Positions 38,019 to 45,978 of a DNA stretch of 47,068 nucleotides are shown piece after piece. The notes under the pieces are model-generated. The model did not search any database. It had not been told where the DNA came from and saw nothing but the letters and a program-made list of their open reading frames with translations. The stretch's first letter is position 1. Every line of letters starts with the position of its first letter. Source of the stretch: 'Fragaria x ananassa' phyllody phytoplasma (GTDB lineage Bacteria; Bacillota_I; Bacilli_A; Acholeplasmatales; Acholeplasmataceae); assembly GCF_018274325.1 (NCBI RefSeq), contig NZ_JAGVRH010000004.1, positions 1 through 47,068 of the forward strand, written 5' to 3'. Made by a program: the position numbers and the translations under genes.

Positions 38019-39305
38019 TTATTTTTTTAAAACCATTTTTTGATTTGAATTTTGTTGACAAAAATTATCAATCGCTTCTTGAACATCAAAAACACCAAAA
38101 TCTAAAATATTAAATGATGAGTTTTCTTCAATTTTTAAAGTAATTGTTTTTTCTAAAATAATCTTTAATAAGTTTTGATAGTCAAAAAATCGCTCTTCTC
38201 GTTCGATTTTAAAAATATTAGGTTTAGTTGCAGGTGATTTAGGTAAATAAAGAGTACAACAATCTTGAAAAGGGCGAACAGAAATGTTAAAAGTGTCAAT
38301 ATGTTTAGCAATTCTAATGATTTCACCTTTGTCCATGGTAATCAAAGGTCTTAAAATATTGATATTAGCAATTTGATCAATAGTTTGCATGCTTTCTAAA
38401 GTTTGACTAGCTACTTGTCCTACTGATTCTCCATTAATTAAACATAAATGTTTGTTTGCATGTGCGAAATTACTGGCTAAATGGTACATCATTCGACGCA
38501 TAATATTAATAATATAAGGATCAGAAACCTTTTTACTTATAATTTTTTGTAAAGATCTAAAAGGAACCAAATGCAATTTTATTTGATTGTTAAAAGAATA
38601 ACGACTTAAAATTTTTGTTAAATCAATAACTTTTTGAACTGATTCTAAAGGAGTTAGGGGACTTGATTCAAAATGAACTAATTCTACTACAATTCCTTTT
38701 TTCATTGCTAAATAAGCAGCTACTGGAGAATCAATCCCACCGCTTAAAAGCACTAAACCTTTTCCAGTAGAAGAGTTAGGAAAACCTCCTAAAGCTTCTT
38801 TTTGATCATCATTGCAATAAAGATAAACTGTTTCTTTTCTAATTTCAATATTTAAAATTATTTGTGGTTGTTTAACATTAACATGCAATAATTTTGTAAA
38901 AGGTTCTAAAATCAAAGGGGCAATTTTTTGAGTTAATTCCATGCTAGTTAAAAAAAAACTTTTATCTTTTCGAGTGACTTTAATTTTAAACAACGTCCGT
39001 TTATTAATTTTTTCTTTTAGTAAAGAACAAGCTTGTTTTACAATGTTAGCAATATTTTTTTGAGCTTGAGTAGCTATTACAAATGAAGAAATACCTGATA
39101 CATAAGATAATCTTGTTAAAATTTGTTTTTCTAAATTTAAAGGATAATCTATATAAGCATAATCATATTTAATTTGCAAATCGATATTATTTAAGTCTTT
39201 TGTTTTGTTATGTAAAAGTTTTTTTAATTTTTGAATAAAATATATTTTATTTTTACCTTTTAAAAACAATTCTCCAAAGCGTATTAAAATTCTTTTGTTA
39301 TTCAT
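38019..39305 (-). CDS. thiI: tRNA 4-thiouridine synthetase ThiI
   Basis: 428 aa from ATG 39303-39305, which has GGTGAGG eight bases upstream; the frame also opens at ATG 39335 without a site. ThiI order: ferredoxin-like and THUMP domains (1-165), then the PP-loop LLSGGIDSPVAAYLA (about 187-200) that adenylates U8 of tRNA, with the GESVGQVASQT and RPFQDCCTLYLP segments. No C-terminal rhodanese domain, as in Firmicutes, so sulfur must come from a partner cysteine desulfurase. It makes s4U in tRNA; a thiamine role is unlikely in this reduced genome. Confidence 0.94.
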   Translation of the reverse strand: MNNKRILIRFGELFLKGKNKIYFIQKLKKLLHNKTKDLNNIDLQIKYDYAYIDYPLNLEKQILTRLSYVSGISSFVIATQAQKNIANIVKQACSLLKEKINKRTLFKIKVTRKDKSFFLTSMELTQKIAPLILEPFTKLLHVNVKQPQIILNIEIRKETVYLYCNDDQKEALGGFPNSSTGKGLVLLSGGIDSPVAAYLAMKKGIVVELVHFESSPLTPLESVQKVIDLTKILSRYSFNNQIKLHLVPFRSLQKIISKKVSDPYIINIMRRMMYHLASNFAHANKHLCLINGESVGQVASQTLESMQTIDQIANINILRPLITMDKGEIIRIAKHIDTFNISVRPFQDCCTLYLPKSPATKPNIFKIEREERFFDYQNLLKIILEKTITLKIEENSSFNILDFGVFDVQEAIDNFCQQNSNQKMVLKK

Positions 39306-39542
39306 GGAAATAGCCTCACCATTAGTATGATACATTAATAAATTAGCATTTTTATAATATATTTGTGTTTTTGAAATTAAAAATAATAAATAACATCAGC
39401 TTCTTAATAAGGTGATTTAAAAAATAAAAGATAAAAAAAATTAATTTTTCACCTTCTTATTATAACATTATAATATTTTTCAAGATAACTTTTTTCTTAT
39501 TTTTGAATTATATTTCTGTATAATTTTGTAATTATAAAAATT

Positions 39543-39575
39543 AAAAAACCACCACTTTATCAAAAAAAGTGATGG
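39543..39575 (-). terminator. terminator after the membrane coiled-coil gene
   Basis: On the minus strand, a 10-bp stem (CCATCACTTT with AAAGTGGTGG, one T-G pair) followed by six T, 30 bases past the stop codon. Confidence 0.75.
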
Positions 39576-39604
39576 GTATTGTTAATAAAATATTTCAAAA
39601 ATAT

Positions 39605-40285
39605 TTATTTGTTAAGTTGTTGATGTTTTTGTTGTACTAAAGCTTTGTTAATGTGTAAAAAATCTTCTGGATTGACATATAATATACGATCATCTGAACT
39701 ATAATAAGTTTTTTTCGTATCGTCTTTTAAAATTTCAAATTGCATTTCTTCAACATTAGTTAATTTTTCTAAAATTTGTCTTAAGGTTTGAGGTATTTCA
39801 TCCAAAAAATTTTTAGGTGGATTATCATAAAGTCTTTTTTGATTATCTTCTAATGCCATCATTTTTTGTTTAATTTCTAATTCAAACAATTTTTGATTAA
39901 AATATGTTTCCATCATTTTTTGTTTCATTTCTAATAAATCAGTTTTTGATGTATCGTTTTTTTTATTATCCATCATTTCTAATAATTTTAAATTAATTAA
40001 ACAATTGGAATCAAAATCTTTGTTATTGATTAAAATATTTGGTAAATGACTTGAATTATTCCCACCACTTTTGCTTTGTGATTGTTTATTTTTTTTAGAG
40101 TGATTAAAGACTGCAGCAAGGGAGAAGTTAATGCGATAAATAAATACAATTATCTTAATAACTAATTTCCCTAAAAGAAATATCACAACCGGGAAAAAAA
40201 CAACAATTAAACCAATCATAATCGCTAATTCCTGTTTATTATAATTTTTAATTTTATTAATAACTTCGAATATTAAAAGTAGCAA
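39605..40285 (-). CDS. membrane protein with coiled-coil domain, unknown
   Basis: 226 aa. One or two membrane helices near the N-terminus (about 22-50, MIGLIVVFFPVVIFLLGKLVIKIIVFIY), a Ser/Asn/Lys linker, then coiled coil with an internal near-repeat (LEMKQKMMETYFNQKLFE and LEIKQKMMALEDNQKRL, about 118-152). Ends VQQKHQQLNK. TTG start at 40283-40285 has AGGAG about ten bases upstream. Monocistronic with its own terminator. The domain past the helices is probably cytosolic or exposed to the host depending on topology. No family recognised. Confidence 0.75.
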   Translation of the reverse strand: MLLLIFEVINKIKNYNKQELAIMIGLIVVFFPVVIFLLGKLVIKIIVFIYRINFSLAAVFNHSKKNKQSQSKSGGNNSSHLPNILINNKDFDSNCLINLKLLEMMDNKKNDTSKTDLLEMKQKMMETYFNQKLFELEIKQKMMALEDNQKRLYDNPPKNFLDEIPQTLRQILEKLTNVEEMQFEILKDDTKKTYYSSDDRILYVNPEDFLHINKALVQQKHQQLNK

Positions 40286-40688
40286 AAAAAATTACTCCTA
40301 TTCAAAAGTATTTATTATACTTTACGATTTTACTATACAAGAATAACACAATAACATACAAGTAAAATCAATTATTTTGTTCCAATAACCAAATAAATTT
40401 TTAAACCTACAACTTTATTTAATCAAAAAAAAACAAAATTGTCAATTATTTAATGCAATATTTTTAACTTTTACTTCTTTTTTTAACTATTTTACTCCTT
40501 TTACCATTATTTAGAAATTAAAAAAACTCCAACAATAAGTTTCTGTTGGAGTTCAATAAGTTTTATTTTAATATGATTAATGAAAATAAAAAAAATTACC
40601 CATATAAAAAACTCCTTTTATTTTAATTAATAATGATTATTTGATAAATATTTTATAATTAAAAAAATAAAATTATAATATTTATTAA
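40286..40688. other. intergenic, membrane protein to tRNA cluster
   Basis: About 400 A+T-rich bases with the tRNA operon terminator at 40519-40554 and presumably the promoter of the gene at 40285. No gene seen. Confidence 0.5.
40519..40554 (-). terminator. terminator of the tRNA operon
   Basis: ACTCCAACA/TGTTGGAGT stem with a nine-base loop; the minus strand continues into an eight-T run. It lies 135 bases past tRNA-Trp. Confidence 0.85.
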
Positions 40689-40763
40689 TGGCAGGGATAT
40701 CAGGATTCGAACCCGAACGAGCGGTTTTGGAGACCGTTATGCTACCGTTGACATCATATCCCT
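40689..40763 (-). tRNA. tRNA-Trp(CCA)
   Basis: 75 bases with encoded CCA. Acceptor AGGGATA/TATCCCT, discriminator G; anticodon loop CTCCAAA gives CCA, reading UGG only. A UGA-reading tRNA-Trp(UCA), as in mycoplasmas, is not present here, consistent with UGA being a stop. Confidence 0.95.
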
Positions 40764-40781
40764 TTGAACAAATGAGGTTTA

Positions 40782-40864
40782 TGGTACGGGTGACAGGATT
40801 TGAACCTGCACGCTACAAGCGCTAGATCCTAAATCTAGTGCGTCTACCATTCCGCCACACCCGC
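40782..40864 (-). tRNA. tRNA-Leu(TAG)
   Basis: 83 bases with encoded CCA. The anticodon arm CTAGA-TTTAGGA-TCTAG gives anticodon UAG; class II variable arm (CGCTTGTAGCG); T loop TTCAAAT. Confidence 0.95.
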
Positions 40865-40899
40865 TTAATTTTGATTTTATTAATTATAAAATTAAAAAA

Positions 40900-40974
40900 T
40901 GGCAGACCCAGCTGGATTTGAACCAACGAATCACGGAGTCAAAGTCCGTTGCCTTACCACTTGGCTATGGGCCT
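40900..40974 (-). tRNA. tRNA-Gln(TTG)
   Basis: 75 bases with encoded CCA. Acceptor AGGCCCA/TGGGTCT, discriminator G; loop CTTTGAC gives anticodon UUG. Substrate of the GlnRS encoded at 17171. Confidence 0.95.
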
Positions 40975-40996
40975 TAAATATAATATTTTGTTTTTT

Positions 40997-41073
40997 TGGG
41001 GCGGCTGATGGGAATCGAACCCACGCATATCGGCGCCACAAGCCGCCGCGTTAACCACTTCGCCACAACCGCC
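40997..41073 (-). tRNA. tRNA-His(GTG)
   Basis: 77 bases with encoded CCA. Acceptor GCGGTTG/CAGCCGC with the extra encoded G at -1 facing C73, the identity element of tRNA-His; loop TTGTGGC gives anticodon GUG. First tRNA of the operon, about 30 bases after the predicted start site. Confidence 0.95.
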
Positions 41074-41107
41074 AACTTTTATTTTTAATGTTTCAACAAC
41101 ATAAAAT

Positions 41108-41136
41108 ATTATACCTTTAATTTGTCTTTTTGTAAA
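41108..41136 (-). promoter_or_regulatory. promoter of the His-Gln-Leu-Trp tRNA operon
   Basis: On the minus strand TTTACA (41131-41136), 17-base spacer, TATAAT (41108-41113). Transcription would begin near 41101 and run through four tRNAs to the terminator at 40519. Confidence 0.85.
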
Positions 41137-41212
41137 GTCTAAAAAAAACATTTTATACAAAAAAATAAAAAATCAAAACAAGGAAAAAGAAAAAATTATT
41201 TTTTTTAAAAAA

Positions 41213-41252
41213 AGTGTTTTTCTTATCCGGTGTCATTTTTGTGGAGGTTATC
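41213..41252 (+). repeat. 40-nt repeat, copy C
   Basis: Ungapped match (32 of 40) to 4385-4424; it reads VFFLSGVIFVEVI in frame with the permease remnant that follows. Confidence 0.55.
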
Positions 41253-41946
41253 ACTAAGGGTTTTATTGTTTCTATGACTTTGTCAATTAATGAATTGATT
41301 TTAAGTTGTTTTTTATCATTGTTGTTATGAGTAATGGAACTTCTTATTAAGAAAGTAATAAAGATTCTAATAAAGTTATTTTATATACCAAAAAAACTTT
41401 ATCTTTAATTATAGATTTTTTAATAAATGTTTTAACTGCTGTTCCAGTTTCTATTCAAATTGTATTATTTTATTATGTCCTAACAATATTAAATCAATTT
41501 TTCAAAGATCAATATATTTTAGTTATTTTTTACACTGGAATATTAATTATTATTGCAAATGTAGGATTTAACTTATCTAAATTATTGTGTACAGGCATAT
41601 TAAGTATTTAAATCGCCATCAAATTGAAGCCGCTCATGCTTTAGGAATGAACGACAAGCAAGTATTTAAATATATTATTTTAACTCAAATCCTTCAACAA
41701 ATCTATCCTTCTATTTAGGATCAGTTAATAATTAATTTAAAAACAACGGCTTTTTTCAACTTAATTTGTATTTCAAATCTAATTTAACAAGTTAACAAAA
41801 ACGAAGCAATAAACTTAAGTTTAACTATTCCTTATATTACTGTAAGTGTAATTTATTTAATGGTAATTAATGTTATTTATATAATTAATCGCCGTTATAA
41901 ACAACTATTAATCAAAAAAAACAAATTAAAATATCATAAAATTTAA
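41213..41946 (+). pseudogene. amino-acid ABC transporter permease (ArtM/GlnP type), ruined
   Basis: Pieces in successive frames: TKGFIVSMTLSINELILS (first membrane helix), TGA near 41327, VLTAVPVSIQIVLFYYVLTIL, a stop near 41609, then the diagnostic EAA loop HQIEAAHALGMNDKQVFKYIILTQILQQIYPS (about 41617-41715), LKTTAFFNLICIS, and a final helix to TAA 41944-41946. At least three stops and two frameshifts. The polar amino-acid permease family is recognisable by the EAA loop and KTTA stretch. Its first 40 bases (41213-41252) are copy C of the dispersed 40-nt repeat. Confidence 0.75.
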
Positions 41947-42102
41947 TATAAAGAAAAAAATAATTATAAAAACAAAACTCCTTCATTAATTAATATATAA
42001 TAAGATTCCTATTTTAATAAACAATAAATCAAATATTAATCATGAAAAAAAATATAGAAACATAATTAAATGATGTTTTTTGATATAACAAAAATATCTT
42101 AT

Positions 42103-42525
42103 TTATTTTTTATGCCAATTTTTAAGAATAGTATTTTTAATATTTTCATAATCACTTACTGTTAAACTATTCATATTATTAGATGTTTTAATTTTAATTT
42201 CATTTTTATCAAAACGAGGAATTAAATGAACATGATAATGAAAAACAGTTTGTCCTGCAATTTCACCATTGTTATTTAATAAATTAATTCCTTGAGCATG
42301 AAAAGAATTAATCAATACTTTACTAATTTTATGAATAATTTTAAATAAATGTGTAAAAATAGCCTCAGGAACATCTGTAATATTTTGATATTCTTTTTTA
42401 GTTACAACTAAAGTATGACCTTTGGTAAATTGAGTAATGTCTAAAAAAGCCATTACTAAATCATCTTCATAAATCACATAACTAGGTATTTGTTTTTGAA
42501 TAATTTTTGTAAAAATAGTTGACAT
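42103..42525 (-). CDS. HIT family nucleotide-binding hydrolase
   Basis: 140 aa. C-terminal catalytic triad HYHVHLIPR (His96, His98, His100), with FTKGHTLVVTKK at about 33-44 and LLNNNGEIAGQTV ahead of the triad. Members hydrolyse nucleotidyl phosphoramidates or dinucleoside polyphosphates (Hint/Hit). N-terminal IFTKIIQKQIPSYVIYEDD is typical. Cytosolic housekeeping gene between the dead permease and the OTU-like gene, same strand as the latter but separated by a terminator. Confidence 0.95.
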   Translation of the reverse strand: MSTIFTKIIQKQIPSYVIYEDDLVMAFLDITQFTKGHTLVVTKKEYQNITDVPEAIFTHLFKIIHKISKVLINSFHAQGINLLNNNGEIAGQTVFHYHVHLIPRFDKNEIKIKTSNNMNSLTVSDYENIKNTILKNWHKK

Positions 42526-42587
42526 AAAAACCTCTTTTTATTAATAATTTTTATATAAATAACTTATATTTTTTTGACTAGTTGGAT

Positions 42588-42618
42588 CAAAAAAAGATCA
42601 TCTTATTAAGATGATCTT
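42588..42618 (-). terminator. terminator of the OTU-like gene
   Basis: AAGATCATCTT/AAGATGATCTT stem with a short loop, then seven T on the minus strand; 16 bases past the stop at 42635. Confidence 0.85.
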
Positions 42619-42634
42619 AAAATATATATTTTAT

Positions 42635-43249
42635 TTATTTTTTTGTATTGGGCGAAATCAAGTTACAATCATCCCAATTTTGATTGATTATATGTTCCCA
42701 TTTAATCTTTTTTTGATTTAATAAAAATGTTATTGCATGAAAAAAACAATATCCATCTGATGCCGTATCACTAGAGATATTAATGAAAAAATGATTTCCA
42801 TTATTTTTTAAATTTAAATCAATAGTTTCTTTATCAATAAGTTGGATTGTAGAACACAATAAAGGATGATTATTAATTATTAAACATATTTTTTGATTTA
42901 ACTTTTCGGATAAAAAATCTATAGTTCCTTGAATCAAAGGAGTGCTTGCTGTTGATAAAGTCCCATTTAAAACATTTTCTTGAAATAATTGGGGATCTCC
43001 TTCAAAAATATTTTGATAATCTTCGTTCTTTTCTAATAACCCTTTTTTAAACTGGTTTAATCCTAAATATGCTAATTTTTGAACAAGCATCCAATTTTTT
43101 TTACTTAATTTTGAGTTTGGTTGTTTAATAATTGGCAATTCTTGCGTTTTTGAAACAAAATGATTTTGGTATGTATAAAGCAAAAAAATACATATCATCA
43201 ACAACAAACAAATAAAAATGGTAATATTTATTTTAAATATTTTTTTCAT
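42635..43249 (-). CDS. membrane-anchored or secreted OTU-like cysteine protease, possibly permuted
   Basis: 204 aa. Residues 7-27 are a signal peptide or N-terminal anchor (INITIFICLLLMICIFLLYTY), so the rest lies outside the cell. The C-terminal third holds SDGYCFFHAITFLL (164-177), matching the OTU Cys box D-G-x-C-(F/L)-(F/Y)-x-A with Asp165 three before Cys168. Usually the catalytic His follows the Cys by many residues; here only 36 remain and lack an H-Y/F motif. Instead IDLNLKNNGNHFFINI (143-158) just before the Cys box matches the OTU His strand, with His153. That order implies circular permutation. It could cleave host ubiquitin, but this is inferred from motifs alone. Monocistronic with its own terminator. 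Confidence 0.6.
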   Translation of the reverse strand: MKKIFKINITIFICLLLMICIFLLYTYQNHFVSKTQELPIIKQPNSKLSKKNWMLVQKLAYLGLNQFKKGLLEKNEDYQNIFEGDPQLFQENVLNGTLSTASTPLIQGTIDFLSEKLNQKICLIINNHPLLCSTIQLIDKETIDLNLKNNGNHFFINISSDTASDGYCFFHAITFLLNQKKIKWEHIINQNWDDCNLISPNTKK

Positions 43250-43577
43250 TTTTTAATAATTATGACCTCAATTCAATCATATTATAACATTTTTAAGCCA
43301 TAATGTGAATATAAATAAACATATTAGAAGATATAAAATATAAAAAATATAATAAATACAATATTTAAATCAAATTTCAATTTATTTAAGTTAAATATTA
43401 CATTTGTAATTAATTATTATAGTTTATTAGCTTAAGGTAATAAAATAACAATTATAAAAACAATTTTTATAAAAAATGTTATAATATTTCAAATAATTTA
43501 TAAACAAAATAAGCATTTATTTTGGTGATGACATTTTTTATAATTAATCATTTAAATTAGTGTAAATACTCAATTGA
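43250..43577. other. intergenic, OTU-like gene to MITE
   Basis: About 330 very A+T-rich bases; upstream region of the OTU-like gene. No gene seen. A CTCAATTGAG palindrome abuts the MITE's left end. Confidence 0.5.
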
Positions 43578-43729
43578 GGTGTTCCAAAAATTTAGACACT
43601 TTTTTTCTTTTCAAAGACTAAAATAATGTTCATATCTTTTCAAATATTTTTGGAAAGGAATAAATATTAAGGCAAAAATTATTTAAAGTTTTTTTAAAAA
43701 ATAAAAAGTGTCTAAATTTTTGGAACACC
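43578..43729. mobile_element. 152-bp MITE with perfect 27-bp inverted repeats
   Basis: Bases 43578-43604 (GGTGTTCCAAAAATTTAGAC...) and 43703-43729 are exact inverted repeats of 27 bp. The roughly 98-bp interior is a shortened copy of the sigma-factor leader and first codons at about 2255-2370 (shared TTCAAAGACTAAAATAAT, GGAAAGG and TTATTTAAAG blocks), with its start codon and frame destroyed. It abuts a transposase reading frame. Ends are of IS3/IS150 type. No clear target duplication. Confidence 0.75.
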
Positions 43730-44321
43730 GCAATTATCTGAAAGAATCAAACGCAAACCTCAATATTATTATGATTTAGCTATTAAAAAAGAAAATAACT
43801 TAAAAAAACTTCTTCAAAATAATTATGAAGCGAAGCATTCATTAGAAAAATTATGTACTGATATCACATATATTCCTTTTGGAATTAATAACAAAAAATT
43901 ATTTGTAGCAGCTGTGATGGATTTACATAACCGCGAAATTATTAGTTATAATATTTCTAAAGTTGCAGATATTAATTTCGTCTTAGATATTTTAAAAAAT
44001 ATTCCTAAATTAAAAAAACCTTGTATTATCCATTCTGATAGAGGCAGTGTTTATACTTCTAAAAGATATCAAACTTATTTAAAAGACAATAATTTAATTG
44101 CAAGTTATTCAACAAAAGCAACTCCAAGTGATAATGCATGTATGGAATCATTTTGGGGTAATATGAAACGCGAAACTATTCATTATAAAAAAATGCAAAA
44201 TCTTAATGAATTTCAAGTTAAAGAAATTATTAATGATTATATTAAGTATTATAATACTTATCGAAAAATAAAAGTCTTAAACTATTTATCACCTTTAGAA
44301 TATAAAAATATTAATAAATAA
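43730..44321 (+). pseudogene. IS3-family transposase (tra5/OrfB), 5' truncated
   Basis: Open from 43730: LSERIKRKPQYYYDLAIKK, then the DDE integrase core with first Asp in LCTDITYIPF, second Asp in IHSDRGSVYTS, and Glu in DNACMESFWGNMKRE, ending YNTYRKIKVLNYLSPLEYKNINK. The catalytic triad is intact, but the N-terminal HTH half is missing: the frame meets a stop inside the MITE end at about 43712. A downstream ATG at 43914 would miss the first Asp. It marks the mobile setting of the methylase cassette that follows; dead on its own. Confidence 0.85.
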
Positions 44322-44364
44322 ATGATTAAATTTCATGCCCTCAATTAAGGAGGCAATTTGTGTT
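44311..44364 (+). repeat. direct repeat, left copy, flanking the methylase cassette
   Basis: 54 bases covering the last transposase codons, stop and a GCCCTC hairpin remnant. Repeated at 46741-46795 with one substitution and one extra G. Confidence 0.8.
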
Positions 44365-44436
44365 TTTGAGAAAAAATTATATTTTTTTTCTTAAAAAGTA
44401 TTGTTTTTATCTAATGTCATTTTCGTGAAACTTATC
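44354..44436 (+). repeat. 83-nt repeat, copy D
   Basis: Aligns without gaps to 4342-4424. The terminal 40 bases (44397-44436) have nine differences from the right TIR of the 1.7-kb element. It ends 20 bases before the methylase start and so supplies its leader. Confidence 0.65.
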
Positions 44437-44456
44437 AGAAAGAGGAAATTTTTAAA

Positions 44457-45965
44457 ATGCAACATCATTTGTTAAATAAAGATATAAAAAAATATTTAAA
44501 TAAAAGTTGTAATTTTAAACAAAAACAAAGTTTAAAATCCATTTTCTGCAATTTCAAAAGAACTAATAAAAGAGGGGTTGTTTATACGCCTATTTTTATT
44601 GTTAAAAATATGCTGGCAACAATTGGTTATTTAAGTCAAAATATTTTAAAAAAACATATTATTGATAATTCTTGCGGCGAAGGCGCTTTTTTAATTGAAA
44701 TAGTGAATAGATATATTGAAAATGCTAAAGAAAAACAATTAACAGAAATAGAAATTGCAAAAGATTTAGAAATTTTTATTCATGGAATTGAAATCGATTA
44801 TTTTTCCTATACTATTTGTATTAATAATTTAAATCAAACGTTATTAAATCATGGCATACAAACACCTGTAGCTTGGGATATTATTAATGGTGATGCTTTA
44901 GAAATCAAAAAATATAATTATTGTATGGATTATATTGTTGGCAATCCACCTTATATAAGAATTCATGATTTAAACTCTAAAACTAATTATAAAAAATATA
45001 CCTTCGCTTCTAAAGGTATGTATGATCTATATTTAATTTTTTTCGAATTAAGCATTAAAATGCTGAATAATGATGGCCGAATGATTTATATTTCACCTAA
45101 TTCTTATTTTACTTCAGCTTCAGGTTCTAAATTTAGAAAATATTTAATTGAAAATAAATTATTGAGTAAAATAATTAACTTAGGGCATTTTAATCCTTTT
45201 AAATTCGTAACCACATATCCTTGTATTACTTTAATTGATAAAAATAACCAAAATGAAGTTATTAATTATTATGAATATGATGAAAAAAAATTATCCAATA
45301 AATTTATAGCTAAATTAAAATATATTCATTTTTTTCTTAATGGCGCTTTTTATTTTAGTTCCTTAAAAAGATTAATAAATTTTAAAAAAATTACAACAAT
45401 AGATAAAAATCCTTTTTTAAAAATTAAAAATTCTGTTTCTACTAATTTAGATTCTTTTTTTTATAATTCAAATTATCAAGGTGAATTTATTCGTTCTGCT
45501 TTTAAAATTTCAACATTTAAAACAACTAATGTTTTTTACCCATACAATAAACAAGGAATTTTAATTCCTTTAGAAAAAATTAAAAAAAATAATCCTACAA
45601 TTTATAATATTTTATATCAAAATGAAAAAAAATTAAATGCAAGAAGTTTGCAAAAACAAAAATGGTATGAATTCGCAAGAACACAAGGAATTTTAGATAT
45701 CGAAAAAGAAAAAATAGTTATTAATAATATAATTAAAAATTTAGAAACCATTAAATTTAAAATCCTTTCGCCAGGTATTGTTCCTTATAGTGGTTATTAT
45801 ATTTTATCAGATAAATATGATTTTGAATTTATTAAAAAAATATTAATAAAACAAGATTTTATTGAATATTTAAAAATACTCGGAAAGGCAAAAAACGGCA
45901 AATATTATTTTTTTTCAACAACAGATTTACATTTATATCTTTCTTATCAAATTTCACAAATTTAA
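44457..45965 (+). CDS. DNA N6-adenine methyltransferase, gamma-type restriction-modification enzyme
   Basis: 502 aa. Motif X RGVVYTPIFIVKNML (39-53), motif I IIDNSCGEGAF (68-78, S-adenosylmethionine binding), motif II GIEIDY (110-115), motif III GDAL (145-148), catalytic motif IV VGNPPYIRI (161-169), followed by motifs V-VIII (MYDLYLIFFELSIKML, GRMIYISPNSYF). The last 280 aa are a target-recognition domain. The order X-I-IV-TRD is that of M.TaqI/Eco57I-like enzymes. A GAGGA site lies about 10 bases before the ATG. The stop is 13 bases before the start of the next gene; the two form an operon. Unlike the short Dam-type methylases of PMUs it has a large recognition domain. Probably a type II modification enzyme. 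Confidence 0.88.
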   Translation: MQHHLLNKDIKKYLNKSCNFKQKQSLKSIFCNFKRTNKRGVVYTPIFIVKNMLATIGYLSQNILKKHIIDNSCGEGAFLIEIVNRYIENAKEKQLTEIEIAKDLEIFIHGIEIDYFSYTICINNLNQTLLNHGIQTPVAWDIINGDALEIKKYNYCMDYIVGNPPYIRIHDLNSKTNYKKYTFASKGMYDLYLIFFELSIKMLNNDGRMIYISPNSYFTSASGSKFRKYLIENKLLSKIINLGHFNPFKFVTTYPCITLIDKNNQNEVINYYEYDEKKLSNKFIAKLKYIHFFLNGAFYFSSLKRLINFKKITTIDKNPFLKIKNSVSTNLDSFFYNSNYQGEFIRSAFKISTFKTTNVFYPYNKQGILIPLEKIKKNNPTIYNILYQNEKKLNARSLQKQKWYEFARTQGILDIEKEKIVINNIIKNLETIKFKILSPGIVPYSGYYILSDKYDFEFIKKILIKQDFIEYLKILGKAKNGKYYFFSTTDLHLYLSYQISQI

Positions 45966-45978
45966 AGGATGATTCAAA

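Noticed and set aside
40954-41160. Open frame of 68 codons on the minus strand
   Set aside because: It runs through tRNA-Gln and tRNA-His genes; the tRNA structures explain the sequence.
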